Shown: positions 1 to 11,398 of the stretch, piece after piece
Layout: each line of letters opens with the position of its first letter
How positions within the stretch are numbered: position 1 is the stretch's first letter
DNA from: Nitrospirales bacterium
GTDB taxonomy: Bacteria; Nitrospirota; Nitrospiria; Nitrospirales; UBA8639
Direction: 5' to 3'
Assembly (NCBI GenBank): GCA_031315915.1
Contig: JALDRK010000015.1
Coordinates: forward strand, 33,250 to 97,249
Length of the DNA: 64,000 nucleotides
Notes under the pieces: generated by a model
Database searches by the model: none
What the model was told of the DNA's origin: nothing
What the model saw: the letters and a program-made list of their open reading frames with translations, nothing else
Made by a program: the position numbers and the translations under genes

Positions 1-160
1 GTCGCCACGTCCCGTATGGGTGTGGTCTTTTTTGACTAAGGTTTCGTTGTCGTGTTACCAACAAACGGAGGCACCAGATTCACCTCTCACCTCCCCTCTA
101 GACGGGGAGTTTTCCCTGCCTAAATTTACAAATATTTTCTACCTGAGGGAATAAAAACAT

Positions 161-445
161 TTACGATCGCAACAATACATACAGCACCCCGTGTGGATGG
201 AGTATTTCGAGATTTTCCTGAATAACGGTTATCCGACAAAATCAAATTCTTTGGCCCGCTTTGAAAACCGGGAGTTGGCCGGGAATCGATACCACCCTTG
301 TTCAATGAAGGCCCCTTGCATATTGAATCGTCGATATAAGCCGCCACCTTATGAGGATGGTACTTGGAAAGGCAAAGAAAAAGACATCCTTTGCCACATG
401 CTGGAACTGAAATGCAAGACCTGGTTTGAGTTCTTCGCGGGACAT
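161..445 (-). pseudogene. Small gene remnant broken by two frameshifts
   Basis: Read on the minus strand, protein-like sequence continues across three frames. It starts at ATG 443-445 (MSREELKPGLAFQFQHVAKD), shifts near 345-353 into a frame reading GGLYRRFNMQGAFIEQGWYR, and shifts again near 227-237 into a frame ending HPHGVLYVLLRS and a stop at 161-163. Spliced together it would be about 100 residues. I do not recognise the family. It follows the remnant at 466-662 in the same direction, so the two were probably co-transcribed. Calling it a pseudogene rests on the coherent residue composition across frames, not on a homology search; sequencing indels are the alternative. Confidence 0.4.
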
Positions 446-465
446 ATCTCATAGCATCTTCTGCC

Positions 466-662
466 CTATTCTTCCGTGGGATTATCCACATCTTTCGGAA
501 AGAGCACCACCCGGCCAGAAACGGCCACGTCTTGTGGAAGGTCGAGTGTGATACTGCCGCTATCATTCGCAAAAGCTCTTCCCACAGTGGTCCACGAGGT
601 TTTTTGCTCTCCATCTTTTTCGTAGGTTTCGGGAACTGCAATTTTATATTAGATGTTTTCAA
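466..662 (-). pseudogene. Small gene remnant with a homopolymer frameshift
   Basis: Starting at TTG 660-662, the minus strand reads MKTSNIK and then loses the frame at a run of four A (plus-strand T 642-645). With one extra A the frame would continue as IAVPETYEKDGEQKTSWTTV, later SGRVVLFPKD, to a stop at 466-468, giving about 65 residues. The YEKDGE-K-SWT pattern reminds me of short uncharacterised proteins on plasmids and integrative elements, but that is memory only. TTG overlaps the stop of the 659-745 ORF as TTGA, which supports coupled translation. A one-base homopolymer indel could equally be a sequencing error. Confidence 0.45.
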
Positions 663-745
663 TCATCGTTTTCTTCTCCACTCAGTAAGTCATTGAAAGC
701 CCCACCTAGCCAGATTCGGCGCGGATCGTCCAGCAAAAACCGCAT
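659..745 (-). CDS. Very short ORF, 28 aa, possibly a gene remnant
   Basis: ATG at 743-745 opens a 28-codon frame reading MRFLLDDPRRIWLGGAFNDL and ending in an acidic tail. It overlaps the TTG start of the next remnant by four bases (TTGA). The residue composition is protein-like and the coupling to a downstream gene is typical of real genes, but there is no clear ribosome binding site. It may be the tail of a longer gene whose front has decayed; the frame is closed by a stop shortly upstream. Function unknown. Confidence 0.3.
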   Translation of the reverse strand: MRFLLDDPRRIWLGGAFNDLLSGEENDD

Positions 746-1032
746 ATGGAGATAAAGTGGTCAAAAGAAACACATAGAGGTTTTGGAATTCAAGAAGATG
801 GAGGCTAATTGCCGCCTTCACACAACTGCTGATGGGATATGGAGAAAAAAGGGAAAAGGGATACGGTTATTAACAGGAAAAAATTTTGAAAAAACAATAA
901 CTTATAAAATCAATCGACCGATTTTTCTTTATATATTTTCGGTATCGACCAGTTTTTCTCTATGATTCCAACCCCGTGCACCACTTTTCAGAAAAAGGCG
1001 GATAGGGACAGTCGTGTCGACTTATTTTTGCC

Positions 1033-2061
1033 TTAAAATTTTTCAACTTTTCGGAACAGTTCAATCTCATCCAGGACCTTCCCGACTCCGTACACGACAG
1101 AGGTCAGCGGATCTTCCACCGTAATGATCGGGAGATTGGTTTCTTCCTGAAACCTCGTGGCCAGGCCAGGTAATAACGAGCCTCCCCCGGTAATGACCAC
1201 CCCTTTATCGATAATATCTCCAGCCAATTCAGGCGGAGTATTCTCCAATGCCGTCCGTAACGCATTCACAATCGAGTGGATCGGATCTTCCAAGGCTTCC
1301 CGAATTTCCGAATCATTGACCACGACGGTTCGGGGAATTCCGGAAATCATATCCCGACCCTTGACCATCATCGTTTTAGCCTGCTCCATAGGGTAGGCGG
1401 AGCCCACTTCGATTTTGACCCGCTCCGCCATATGTTCCCCGATCAACAGATTGTATCGGCGTTTGATATAGCTCAAGATCGCGTCGTCCATCGAGTCGCC
1501 GGCCACCTTAACCGACTCGCTGCACACGATTCCGCCAAGGGAGATGACCGCAATATCGGTAGTTCCACCGCCGATATCCACGACCATATTGCCCGATGGT
1601 TCCGTAATCGGCAGACCCGCGCCGATAGCCGCCGCCACCGGCTCTTCAATGAGATACACTTCACGGGCTCCGGCCTGGTTCGCGGATTCTCGCACGGCGC
1701 GTTGCTCCACTTCCGTAATCCGGGAAGGCACGCCAATGATACAACGTGGCCTGACGAACGCGCGTCGATTGTGGGATTTGGTAATGAAATATTCCAACAT
1801 CCGCTCCGTCATGGCAAAGTCGGCGATGACGCCTTCCTTAATCGGCCGGATCGCCACGATATTGCCGGGTGTTCGTCCAACCATCCGTTTGGCTTCAATG
1901 CCGACCGCCAACACCTGATTGGTTTGTTTTTCCAGCGCCACAACCGAAGGCTCGCTGAGGGTTATCCCTTTTCCGCGAACATACACCAGCGTCGTGGCCG
2001 TCCCTAAGTCAATCGCCAAGTCACTCGAAAACCATCCTAGAATGCTGCTCAACCCTACCAT
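1033..2061 (-). CDS. mreB: Rod-shape-determining protein MreB
   Basis: Actin-like ATPase that polymerises on the inner face of the membrane and directs lateral wall synthesis. At 342 aa it has the normal family length. The N-terminal phosphate-1 motif [15 protein letters not shown] lies near residue 17, the phosphate-2 motif [16 protein letters not shown] near residue 167 and the adenosine motif [10 protein letters not shown] near residue 290. The start ATG at 2059-2061 fits the usual N-terminus, in which a short amphipathic stretch precedes the actin fold. It stands alone here: mreC, mreD and rodA are not beside it, although a LytM-type wall protein is encoded divergently. Confidence 0.95.
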   Translation of the reverse strand: MVGLSSILGWFSSDLAIDLGTATTLVYVRGKGITLSEPSVVALEKQTNQVLAVGIEAKRMVGRTPGNIVAIRPIKEGVIADFAMTERMLEYFITKSHNRRAFVRPRCIIGVPSRITEVEQRAVRESANQAGAREVYLIEEPVAAAIGAGLPITEPSGNMVVDIGGGTTDIAVISLGGIVCSESVKVAGDSMDDAILSYIKRRYNLLIGEHMAERVKIEVGSAYPMEQAKTMMVKGRDMISGIPRTVVVNDSEIREALEDPIHSIVNALRTALENTPPELAGDIIDKGVVITGGGSLLPGLATRFQEETNLPIITVEDPLTSVVYGVGKVLDEIELFRKVEKF

Positions 2062-2524
2062 GGGCCCCCCATATACAATGACCGTTGATCAGAAACCTGT
2101 GTATATTGCATCACAAAGCGTAATAGCTAGTGTTATCGGGAATCATTTTGCAAAAATAAAGGAATAAGCCCAAAAAAAGGAATGTCCGAATTTCAAGAAG
2201 TCCTCGTCTCTTCCATGAAAGCAAGGTCCTTCGTCCAATCCAAGAAGCAGCCTTAAGAGAAACGGCAGGATTGTCCGAGGCGGGAAAGTTGTGCTGCGAA
2301 ACGTGAAAACGGCCGCCAAAGGCTAGGCCATCACCGTATGGATGTCAAGTGTCAGGAAACGAATTCGTCGTACCCCGAATACTTCCGTCGGGCAGGCATG
2401 TCCAGGGATTTCTTGCTCCAATCCTCCGGGACACTTGCTCTCCATCAGGTCTATGGTATAAGTAGGAGGAATAAATCACAAGTCTCGCTGTGTCCTTGAC
2501 CATGGAGAAAGATCAACGGCTATC
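2062..2524. other. Intergenic region between divergent mreB and the M23 gene
   Basis: This gap of 463 bases must hold the promoters of mreB (leftward) and the M23 gene (rightward). I see no convincing tRNA, riboswitch or terminator. A 40-codon minus-strand frame starting near 2445 is open but has no ribosome binding site and I do not call it. The AGGAGG-like stretch near 2465 is too far from the GTG at 2525 to serve as its Shine-Dalgarno site. Confidence 0.5.
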
Positions 2525-3958
2525 GTGTCAAAAAAAGTTGTACTGATTGTTATTACCCTCGGTTTGATCGTCACCTACCTGGGCCTTCTCGCCAATGCCC
2601 GATGGGGGGACTCCACCGCTCCCGAAATCCTCCTCGAACACCCCTTTGAACAGGTTGGGCCGACGACCCGGTTGGTTCTTCGCATCAAAGACGAGGAGAC
2701 CGGGCTGCGCGATGTGTCCGTCCGCATTGTGCATAACTTGGAAACGTTTGTTCTGCAGGAACAGACTTTTCCTTCGGAAGGTACATTCTCGCCGGCAGGC
2801 GGGAAGGAACGTGAATTTACGATGGACCTCGTGCCGTACGAAAATTCCACGCTGCCTCGCCGACAGGGACAAGCCCAGCTGATCGTCACCGCCCGAGACT
2901 ATTCCTGGCGCAATTGGTTTGAGGGAAACGCCCAACGGTTGGAAAAGGAATTCAGCCCTCAGTTCACGCCTCCACGTTTGGAATTGCTCCAGCCATCGGC
3001 CACCATCGTCCAGGGGGGGACCGGCCTTGTTCGCTATCGTGTCGTGCCGGAGGTCGCCATGCATGGCGTCAAAATCGGAAAAGCCTTTTTCCCCGGGTTC
3101 CCGGCGCCGGACCAAGTGGGCATGTTTGCCCTCGTGGCCTTTCCCTATAATGCTCCCACAACAACGCCGGTTCAACTTGTGGCTGACGATGGGTATGGCA
3201 ATTCGGCCTTGATGGATGTGGACTTTGCCGTCAAACCTCAATTCTGGAGAACGCGACCCATCACAATTTCGAACTCCTTCATCAATAAGACCGTCCCTGC
3301 CATTCTTGCTCAGACACCGGAATTGGAAAATTTCGGAGACCCACTCAAAAACTTCCTGCAAGTCAATGACAAGCTTCGAAAAATGAATAATCAAACCATT
3401 GCGGACCTTTCGAAAAAGAGCCGGCATGAACTGCTCTGGAAAGGACCCTTCCGGCAGTTGCCCGGTTCTCAAGTCGAAGCCTCATTCGCCGACCACCGTC
3501 AATACACCTATAACGGGCAAATTGTCGATGCACAAGACCATTTGGGATTTGACCTGGCCGTCACCAAACATTATCCGGTGGAGGCCGCCAATCATGGGAT
3601 TGTCCTTTTCGCCGGGTACCTGGGAATTTACGGAAACACTGTGATTTTAGACCACGGGTATGGGCTTCTCTCCCTCTATGCTCACTTATCCGCCATCAAT
3701 GTCAAAGAGAAAGATCCGATTGCCATCGGGCAGATCATTGGCCATTCGGGAACCACCGGACTGGCGGCCGGGGATCATCTGCACTTCAGCATGATTTTGC
3801 ATGGAGAACAGATCAATCCGACGGAATGGTGGGATCCGTTTTGGGTGAAAACGCGCATTAAGGACAAACTCGGACTTCCCTCACTCATTAAGGCGACAGA
3901 CGAGGAATCCAAACCTTTACCACCGACGATCGGCCCGACGCCTCCCCCGACTCCCTAA
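2525..3958 (+). CDS. Membrane-anchored M23/LytM-family peptidase
   Basis: Predicted zinc metallopeptidase acting on peptidoglycan cross-links or peptide stems outside the inner membrane. The 477-aa protein begins at GTG 2525 with a hydrophobic anchor at residues 4-23. A long middle part looks like beta-rich binding domains. The C-terminal LytM domain carries HLGFDLA near residue 338 and the HLH motif (GDHLHFS) near residue 416, so the zinc ligands H, D and H appear intact. The tail is proline-rich. It lies 77 bases upstream of parC but with a separate role, so an operon link is uncertain. Confidence 0.85.
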   Translation: MSKKVVLIVITLGLIVTYLGLLANARWGDSTAPEILLEHPFEQVGPTTRLVLRIKDEETGLRDVSVRIVHNLETFVLQEQTFPSEGTFSPAGGKEREFTMDLVPYENSTLPRRQGQAQLIVTARDYSWRNWFEGNAQRLEKEFSPQFTPPRLELLQPSATIVQGGTGLVRYRVVPEVAMHGVKIGKAFFPGFPAPDQVGMFALVAFPYNAPTTTPVQLVADDGYGNSALMDVDFAVKPQFWRTRPITISNSFINKTVPAILAQTPELENFGDPLKNFLQVNDKLRKMNNQTIADLSKKSRHELLWKGPFRQLPGSQVEASFADHRQYTYNGQIVDAQDHLGFDLAVTKHYPVEAANHGIVLFAGYLGIYGNTVILDHGYGLLSLYAHLSAINVKEKDPIAIGQIIGHSGTTGLAAGDHLHFSMILHGEQINPTEWWDPFWVKTRIKDKLGLPSLIKATDEESKPLPPTIGPTPPPTP

Positions 3959-4035
3959 CGTGAAGAATCGCGCGATTTCCCCACTTCAGATTTAAAATGA
4001 CTCCTTTTCCATGCAGTCTTTGAGGATCTCCATTC

Positions 4036-6462
4036 ATGGCTAAGCGAACACGTACTCCTCACACTTCTTCTAACGGAAATGCCACCGCTGTCATTCCGAT
4101 TCCCCTGGAGGAAACCACCAGACAACGGTATCTCAACTATGCGTTGTCGGTCATCACCTCGCGTGCCCTGCCGGACATCCGTGACGGATTGAAGCCGGTT
4201 CAGCGACGGATTCTGTTTTCCATGTTTCACAACCACAGACTGGTTCCCGATCGACCCCCCATTAAGAGCGCCAAGGTCGTCGGATCGGTGATCGGCGAAT
4301 GGCATCCGCACGGTGACGCCGCCGTGTATGAGGCCATGGCCCGCATGGCTCAGCCCTGGTCCTTACGCGCCACATTGGTCGACGGCCATGGAAATTTCGG
4401 GAGTCAGGATGGCGATCCCCCGGCAGCCTATCGGTATACCGAAGCCCGCCTCACGCCCATGGCGTTGGAACTGCTGAACGAACTCAATAAAAACACCGTC
4501 GACTTTCAACCCAATTACGACGGCAAGGCGGAAGAACCGCTCGTGCTTCCCGCACGGTTTCCCAACCTTTTAGTGAATGGATCCACCGGCATTGCGGTGG
4601 GCATGGCCACCAACATCCCCCCCCATAATCTTGGAGAAGTCGTGGAAGCCGCGATGGCGCTGATTGATAATCGGGACGCCTCGATTTCGGATCTGATGAA
4701 ATCCTTGAAAGGCCCGGATTTCCCCACGGGCGGAGAAATATTGAACAACCGCACCGAACTCCGGGAAATCTACGAAACCGGGCAAGGCTCGATCCGGTTG
4801 CGGGGAGAATATGAGGTCAAAGACATCGGACAAGGCAAATCGGAAATTCTGATTACGTCGATCCCGTTTGCCGTGGACAAATCGACCATCGTGGAACGCA
4901 TCGGCGAACTGATCGCCGCCCGCAAGATTCCGCAGCTGCTGGATGTCCGCGATGAGTCCACCACCGACGTCCGGGTGGCCCTGGAAACGCAAAAGGATGC
5001 CGACCCTCACCTGGCCATGGCCTACCTCTTCAAGAACACACCGTTACAAAATAATTTTTCCGTCAATCTCACGTGTCTCGTGCCGGTCCCCGGGTCATTG
5101 GTTGCCCGGCCGGAGTGCATGAATCTCAAATCGATACTGGAACAATTCATCGAATTCCGTTTTACGACCGTTACCCGGCGTTTCACGTATGACCTGCAGG
5201 TCCTGGAACGACGCATTCACATTTTGAACGGGTTCAAGCTGATCTTTGACGCCCTCGACCAGGTGCTGAAACTCATCCGGCAAAGCGAGGGAAAAGCCGA
5301 TTCGGCTGAAAAACTTCAAGCACGCTTCGGATTGGATCAAGCCCAGACCGATGCCATTCTGGAAATTCCCATCTATAAATTGTCCCGCACGGAAATTAAA
5401 AAGATGCTGGACGAATTGGGAGAAAAGCAGCGCCAGGCCAAAGAATTGAAAACCCTGTTGGCCTCCAAAGCCAAACTATGGGGCATCGTGAAAACCGAAC
5501 TCCAAGAGGTTGCCACGACCTTCGGGGATAAACGGCGCAGCAAAATCGGGCGGCGGCAGACGGAGGAAATCGAGATTGATCCCGATGCTTTTCGAGTCAA
5601 GGAAGACGCCATCATCACGGTCTCCGCAGACGGTTGGATTCGTCGGGTCGGAGCCATTAAAGATCTTTCCAAGGCCAGGGTACGGGAAGGCGATCGGCTC
5701 ATGACGATTCTGGGCGGCAGCACATTTGATTCCGTCGTGTTCTTTTCGAATTTCGGCAGCGCCTATACGATTCGGATCGGTGATATCCCCCCTGCTCGAA
5801 GCGGATTCGGAGACCCCGCCCAAAAATTATTCAAATTCAAAGATGGAGAACGAGTGATCGGCGCCTGGAGTTTCGATCCTCGCGCCTTCGGACTCACAAA
5901 TACGAACGGGGCCGCCTCAGGTGCCAAAAGCCAGCTCGCTCTCTTTGATCAAAAAGGGAAACCAAATGCTGTGCCGCAACTCGAAGCCCTGGCAGTCACG
6001 TCGAGCGGCATGGGACTCCGGTTCGATCTCAGCCCCGACCAGGAACCATCCACCAGACTGGGGCGAAAATATTGCAGGCTCAAAGACGGTGAAGACGTAA
6101 CGGGTATCGGAATCCTCACCGGACCTCTGAAACAAACCACTGTGGCTGTGGCCTCGGCGCACGGACGTGCGCTCTTGTGCAAAGCCGAAGACGTGACGCA
6201 ACTTGCCGGACCCGGACGTGGGGTCATGGTGTTGAAGCTTGAGTCCAGCGATAAAGTCATCGCGTTTTCATTATTATGTTCAAAAGACGACCAACTCACG
6301 CTACTTAAAGAGGACGGCGGCACGCTGCCGCTTTCAACCAGAAAATATCAAACCGTCGGCCGAGGCGGGAAAGGCCATCCGATCATCAAACGCGGCCGAC
6401 TGACTGGAATGGTTCCCCCGGAACTCGTCGTCCCGGTTTTTCAAACGGAAGGCTCGGCCTAA
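4036..6462 (+). CDS. parC: DNA topoisomerase IV subunit A (GyrA/ParC family)
   Basis: Cleavage and rejoining subunit of a type IIA topoisomerase, which decatenates and relaxes DNA together with the downstream B subunit. The catalytic tyrosine is Tyr134 in RYTEARL. The quinolone-resistance-determining region [12 protein letters not shown] has Ala95 where E. coli GyrA has Ser83, and Glu99 where it has Asp87. The C-terminal beta-pinwheel contains GRGGKG near residue 777, a degenerate version of the GyrA box, so gyrase-like activity is possible. The length of 808 aa fits either ParC or GyrA. The B-subunit gene follows after 41 bases. I favour topoisomerase IV from the A-then-B order and the divergent box, without excluding gyrase. 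Confidence 0.85.
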   Translation: MAKRTRTPHTSSNGNATAVIPIPLEETTRQRYLNYALSVITSRALPDIRDGLKPVQRRILFSMFHNHRLVPDRPPIKSAKVVGSVIGEWHPHGDAAVYEAMARMAQPWSLRATLVDGHGNFGSQDGDPPAAYRYTEARLTPMALELLNELNKNTVDFQPNYDGKAEEPLVLPARFPNLLVNGSTGIAVGMATNIPPHNLGEVVEAAMALIDNRDASISDLMKSLKGPDFPTGGEILNNRTELREIYETGQGSIRLRGEYEVKDIGQGKSEILITSIPFAVDKSTIVERIGELIAARKIPQLLDVRDESTTDVRVALETQKDADPHLAMAYLFKNTPLQNNFSVNLTCLVPVPGSLVARPECMNLKSILEQFIEFRFTTVTRRFTYDLQVLERRIHILNGFKLIFDALDQVLKLIRQSEGKADSAEKLQARFGLDQAQTDAILEIPIYKLSRTEIKKMLDELGEKQRQAKELKTLLASKAKLWGIVKTELQEVATTFGDKRRSKIGRRQTEEIEIDPDAFRVKEDAIITVSADGWIRRVGAIKDLSKARVREGDRLMTILGGSTFDSVVFFSNFGSAYTIRIGDIPPARSGFGDPAQKLFKFKDGERVIGAWSFDPRAFGLTNTNGAASGAKSQLALFDQKGKPNAVPQLEALAVTSSGMGLRFDLSPDQEPSTRLGRKYCRLKDGEDVTGIGILTGPLKQTTVAVASAHGRALLCKAEDVTQLAGPGRGVMVLKLESSDKVIAFSLLCSKDDQLTLLKEDGGTLPLSTRKYQTVGRGGKGHPIIKRGRLTGMVPPELVVPVFQTEGSA

Positions 6463-6473
6463 CAGGACCCTGA

Positions 6474-8447
<1,974 letters not shown>

Positions 8448-8465
8448 GAAAACGCGACCCCTTCA

Positions 8466-8502
8466 CCTAACCTCTCTCCCCCAGGATGGGGGAGAGGTTA
8501 GG
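8466..8502. repeat. GC-rich inverted repeat after parE (REP-like)
   Basis: CCTAACCTCTC then TC then CCCCC pairs with GGGGGAGAGGTTAGG across a five-base loop, with one two-base bulge. It lies between the convergent parE and STAND genes. There is no T-tract, so it is not a standard intrinsic terminator; it resembles the short intergenic palindromes that recur in many genomes. I cannot count other copies elsewhere in the genome. Confidence 0.5.
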
Positions 8503-8543
8503 ATTATGAAGGGAAAAAGGGTAAAAGGATAAAGGGCAAAGGG

Positions 8544-11189
8544 TTAGGGGGTGTCCTGGGTAAGACGAAAGCCGAGGAAGTTGAGCCGGAGGACGGCGTC
8601 GTCCCTGTACCGGACGGATGGGCGCAAATTCTCCGGGCCGTCGCTCCAGGAACCGCCCCGGCTCACACGCTGGCTTTCCGAATCGTCCAGGCGCACGGGC
8701 TTCGGCTTCTCGGGGTTGTCATACGTGTTCAGACACCACTCCCACACATTCCCAGCCATATCCATGGTACCTTGCAGGGTGACTCCCTTCGGGTACAGTC
8801 CCACTGCACTCGTGCGGTTTAAACGGCTTTCGTAACTATTACATCGTGCCGCATCCCAGTCTTTCCCCCACGGATAGTCGTAGGCCGGGTTTCCTCCGCT
8901 AGCCGCCTGTTGCCACTCCCATTCGGTGGGAAGACGAATGCGAGTCCCGGTTCGGGCACTCAGCCAATTGCAAAAGGCCATCGCCTCGAACCAAGACACC
9001 GTTTCCCGTGGGGCATTGGGTTCCTGCCAAGAAGATGGCTGCGGCTCTACTTTCCTGATCCCCTGCCACCATTCTTCGTTTTCGTACCCGCCATCCTCGA
9101 TGAAAGCTTGAAACTGCGCGTTCGTCACCGGATACTTGGCCATCAAAAACGGTTTAACCGCGAACAAATGGTCCACCTGTTCAAGTTGAATCTTCCCGCC
9201 TGGTATGTCGATCCAGGCCAGATCAGGCAACCCGTCTTCACCCAAACCCACCCCTTTTCGGGGATCCCCAAACTCGGCCAATTTCTTCCCAATCAACAGG
9301 CGTTCTTCATGGGATAACGTCGCGTCCCCTAAACGTTCAATCAACATATGTTGCGGTCTGAGCATTCGTTCGAGCTCCGGGGAGGGGAGTTTGCCGAACC
9401 GATCGAGCCCCTTCCGAATGTCCTCAGCACGTCTGTTCAACCACAACTCTTGGAGATGCCTGCCTGTTTCATGCCATCGCGTTGCGGCTTCTTCCGCATA
9501 ATCGATCAGCCGCAAGGCCTCTGAACTGTCTTCGATCCACCTTCTGAGTTTCGGCCAAGCGGTGAAAAGTTTTTCATGGGCCACTTCGACCGTAGAATCA
9601 TTTCTCTCACCGCTCGTCACCAAGACCCGGCAGTCCCGACCAGCCAGATTCTGGACGAGCCGGATTGGTCCCTCGTCATCCTGAAAGATGGAGAGGGGCA
9701 CCCGTTTGCGAGTGGGTGGCCGCTCTCGATCCAGATGCACCAATTCCGCAAACACCCGGTCAAAAGGTTGGCCCACCTCGGACCCAAGGGTTTTCAGGAC
9801 TTCATCGGCTTTGGTGCCGATGGCCCCTGTGACGCCCCCTATCGCATCATAGGCGGCATACGTGAAGGTTCGTTTATCTCTATCCCGGCGCTCAAAGAGC
9901 TGCTTCAAGGCATAGGCCACGAGCGGCAAATTCCCAGGCTCCTTCCCCGCTTCATCCAGGATCGCATTCACTAACCGGGGCTCGAAATCATAACCCGTGA
10001 CTTGGGCCGGTTTTTCGATCATCTCCTGTATAATTCTGGGTGACACGGGACCAAGATGGTAATTGTAGCCGGCGTTGAGCACTCGCAGAACCTGCGCGGA
10101 TTCTTCCAACTTGCCGATAAACTCCGAGCGCACAGTGCTCACCACCCGCAACCGGTTACGGGGATCCTGGGCCACGGTAACGAGGTGAGCCAGGAAGTGC
10201 TGAATGTCTTCGTCTTTGAAGCCCCGCGTAAAGAGTTCTTCTAACTGATCCAGAAATAACAGCAACTCTTGATTATCCTGGAGTTGTGACGCCAACTGGG
10301 CTTCGAACGCATTGGAATTCTTCGCCAGTTGTTTGGCCAATTCATCGGGTCGAGGGGTCAGGCGGTGAAAGGCCTGTTTGAGGCCCCAGGCAAGTGAAAC
10401 AAAAGGGGTTTCCCCATCCCCAGGAGTCATCCGTTGCCAAACCCAACGGGTGCTCTGAGGAAGGCGGTCCTCCACTTTTAAGGCTTTCCAGAGACCAGCC
10501 GCCACTAATGACGATTTGCCTGAACCGGAGGCCCCGCTGATGATGAGAAAGCGCCCTTGGGGCTCGCTCATTTTGGCGATGAGGTTAGCTACCTCCTGGT
10601 CCCGACCGAAAAACAAGGGCGCGTACTCTTCGTCGAACCATTCCAACCCAGGATATGGGGATTGGCCCTCCGGCCAGTCGATTTTCTCCAGGGGACCAGG
10701 GTCAATGGGGCTACCCTCATTTTTTGCAAACCAACGGCCCAAGGCCCCAGTTAGGTCAATTGATTGCGGGTCAAGGGTAAATTTTTCTGATCCATGCCTC
10801 TGCCGAAGTTGGGAACGCCAAATCACCAGTGACGGATCTTTTTCCCGTTCATCGAATTTGGCCCACCAGGGGGCGTCCTCATCTAGCAGAAAGGGTAAGA
10901 TATCAATTTCCTGCTTCAGGGCAGCCTCATATTCCAACTGAGTGATGCTGCAGGTTTCTCCTTCGGGGATACATCCACGACGGAAGGCGACTAGCAGAAC
11001 ACAAAGGTCGCAGCCCTGTAGCCGGTTTTGAGAAAATTGTTTGGGCTCATTTGTCTCCGCCGTCCAATCCTCCATAGGATCCACAAAAAATCCGGCCCGC
11101 CGCAACTGCCGGATGACGTGGGCTCGATGGTTTTTCAGATCCTCAAAAGTCGAGGAAACAAACGCTTTATAGTGAGTCTTGGGTCCCAT
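8544..11189 (-). CDS. DUF4062 - STAND NTPase - FGE-like (C-type lectin fold) protein
   Basis: Large 881-aa multidomain protein. Residues 1-110 match DUF4062, with KAFVSSTFEDLKNHR at the start. Residues 180-600 hold a STAND-type NTPase: Walker A GASGSGKSS near residue 218 and Walker B LLLFLDQLEELF near residue 315. Residues 655-878 form a formylglycine-generating-enzyme-like domain with DMAGNVWEW, RGGSW and a final LGFRL. STAND proteins usually combine an N-terminal effector, a switch ATPase and a C-terminal sensor, and many bacterial ones act in phage defence or signalling. Here the FGE-like domain sits in the sensor position. It has no obvious partner gene. The enzymatic role of true FGE is unlikely in this architecture. 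A defence role is inferred, not shown. Confidence 0.8.
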   Translation of the reverse strand: MGPKTHYKAFVSSTFEDLKNHRAHVIRQLRRAGFFVDPMEDWTAETNEPKQFSQNRLQGCDLCVLLVAFRRGCIPEGETCSITQLEYEAALKQEIDILPFLLDEDAPWWAKFDEREKDPSLVIWRSQLRQRHGSEKFTLDPQSIDLTGALGRWFAKNEGSPIDPGPLEKIDWPEGQSPYPGLEWFDEEYAPLFFGRDQEVANLIAKMSEPQGRFLIISGASGSGKSSLVAAGLWKALKVEDRLPQSTRWVWQRMTPGDGETPFVSLAWGLKQAFHRLTPRPDELAKQLAKNSNAFEAQLASQLQDNQELLLFLDQLEELFTRGFKDEDIQHFLAHLVTVAQDPRNRLRVVSTVRSEFIGKLEESAQVLRVLNAGYNYHLGPVSPRIIQEMIEKPAQVTGYDFEPRLVNAILDEAGKEPGNLPLVAYALKQLFERRDRDKRTFTYAAYDAIGGVTGAIGTKADEVLKTLGSEVGQPFDRVFAELVHLDRERPPTRKRVPLSIFQDDEGPIRLVQNLAGRDCRVLVTSGERNDSTVEVAHEKLFTAWPKLRRWIEDSSEALRLIDYAEEAATRWHETGRHLQELWLNRRAEDIRKGLDRFGKLPSPELERMLRPQHMLIERLGDATLSHEERLLIGKKLAEFGDPRKGVGLGEDGLPDLAWIDIPGGKIQLEQVDHLFAVKPFLMAKYPVTNAQFQAFIEDGGYENEEWWQGIRKVEPQPSSWQEPNAPRETVSWFEAMAFCNWLSARTGTRIRLPTEWEWQQAASGGNPAYDYPWGKDWDAARCNSYESRLNRTSAVGLYPKGVTLQGTMDMAGNVWEWCLNTYDNPEKPKPVRLDDSESQRVSRGGSWSDGPENLRPSVRYRDDAVLRLNFLGFRLTQDTP

Positions 11190-11398
11190 GGTTTATGTAA
11201 TACAGGAAAAGATTCCGTTCCCTTGAGTAGGTCTATTTGGCCAGAATAGGGAAATAACTTCAAGCCCGTTCAGAATGGTGGGCGGGGATCGCTAGCCGGA
11301 GTTCATACGCGGCCGTTGGCCGCCCTAGCTCCTAACGCCGGGGCCGGGGATAATGATAATTTGGATGTGCGAGACGTGACGATGGTACACTCCTCGGC

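Noticed and set aside
126..662. 178-aa minus-strand frame at the left end
   Set aside because: Only its first seven codons look genuine; the rest is the wrong frame of the remnants described at 161-445 and 466-662.
1276..2007. Long plus-strand open frame opposite mreB (243 aa)
   Set aside because: Antisense shadow of a confident mreB gene; composition is His/Arg-rich and no family pattern is visible.
2325..2447. 40-codon minus-strand frame between mreB and the M23 gene
   Set aside because: Protein-like start but no ribosome binding site and no recognisable family.
2528..3472. Minus-strand open frame of 314 aa opposite the M23 peptidase
   Set aside because: Shadow frame; the plus-strand protein has clear catalytic motifs.
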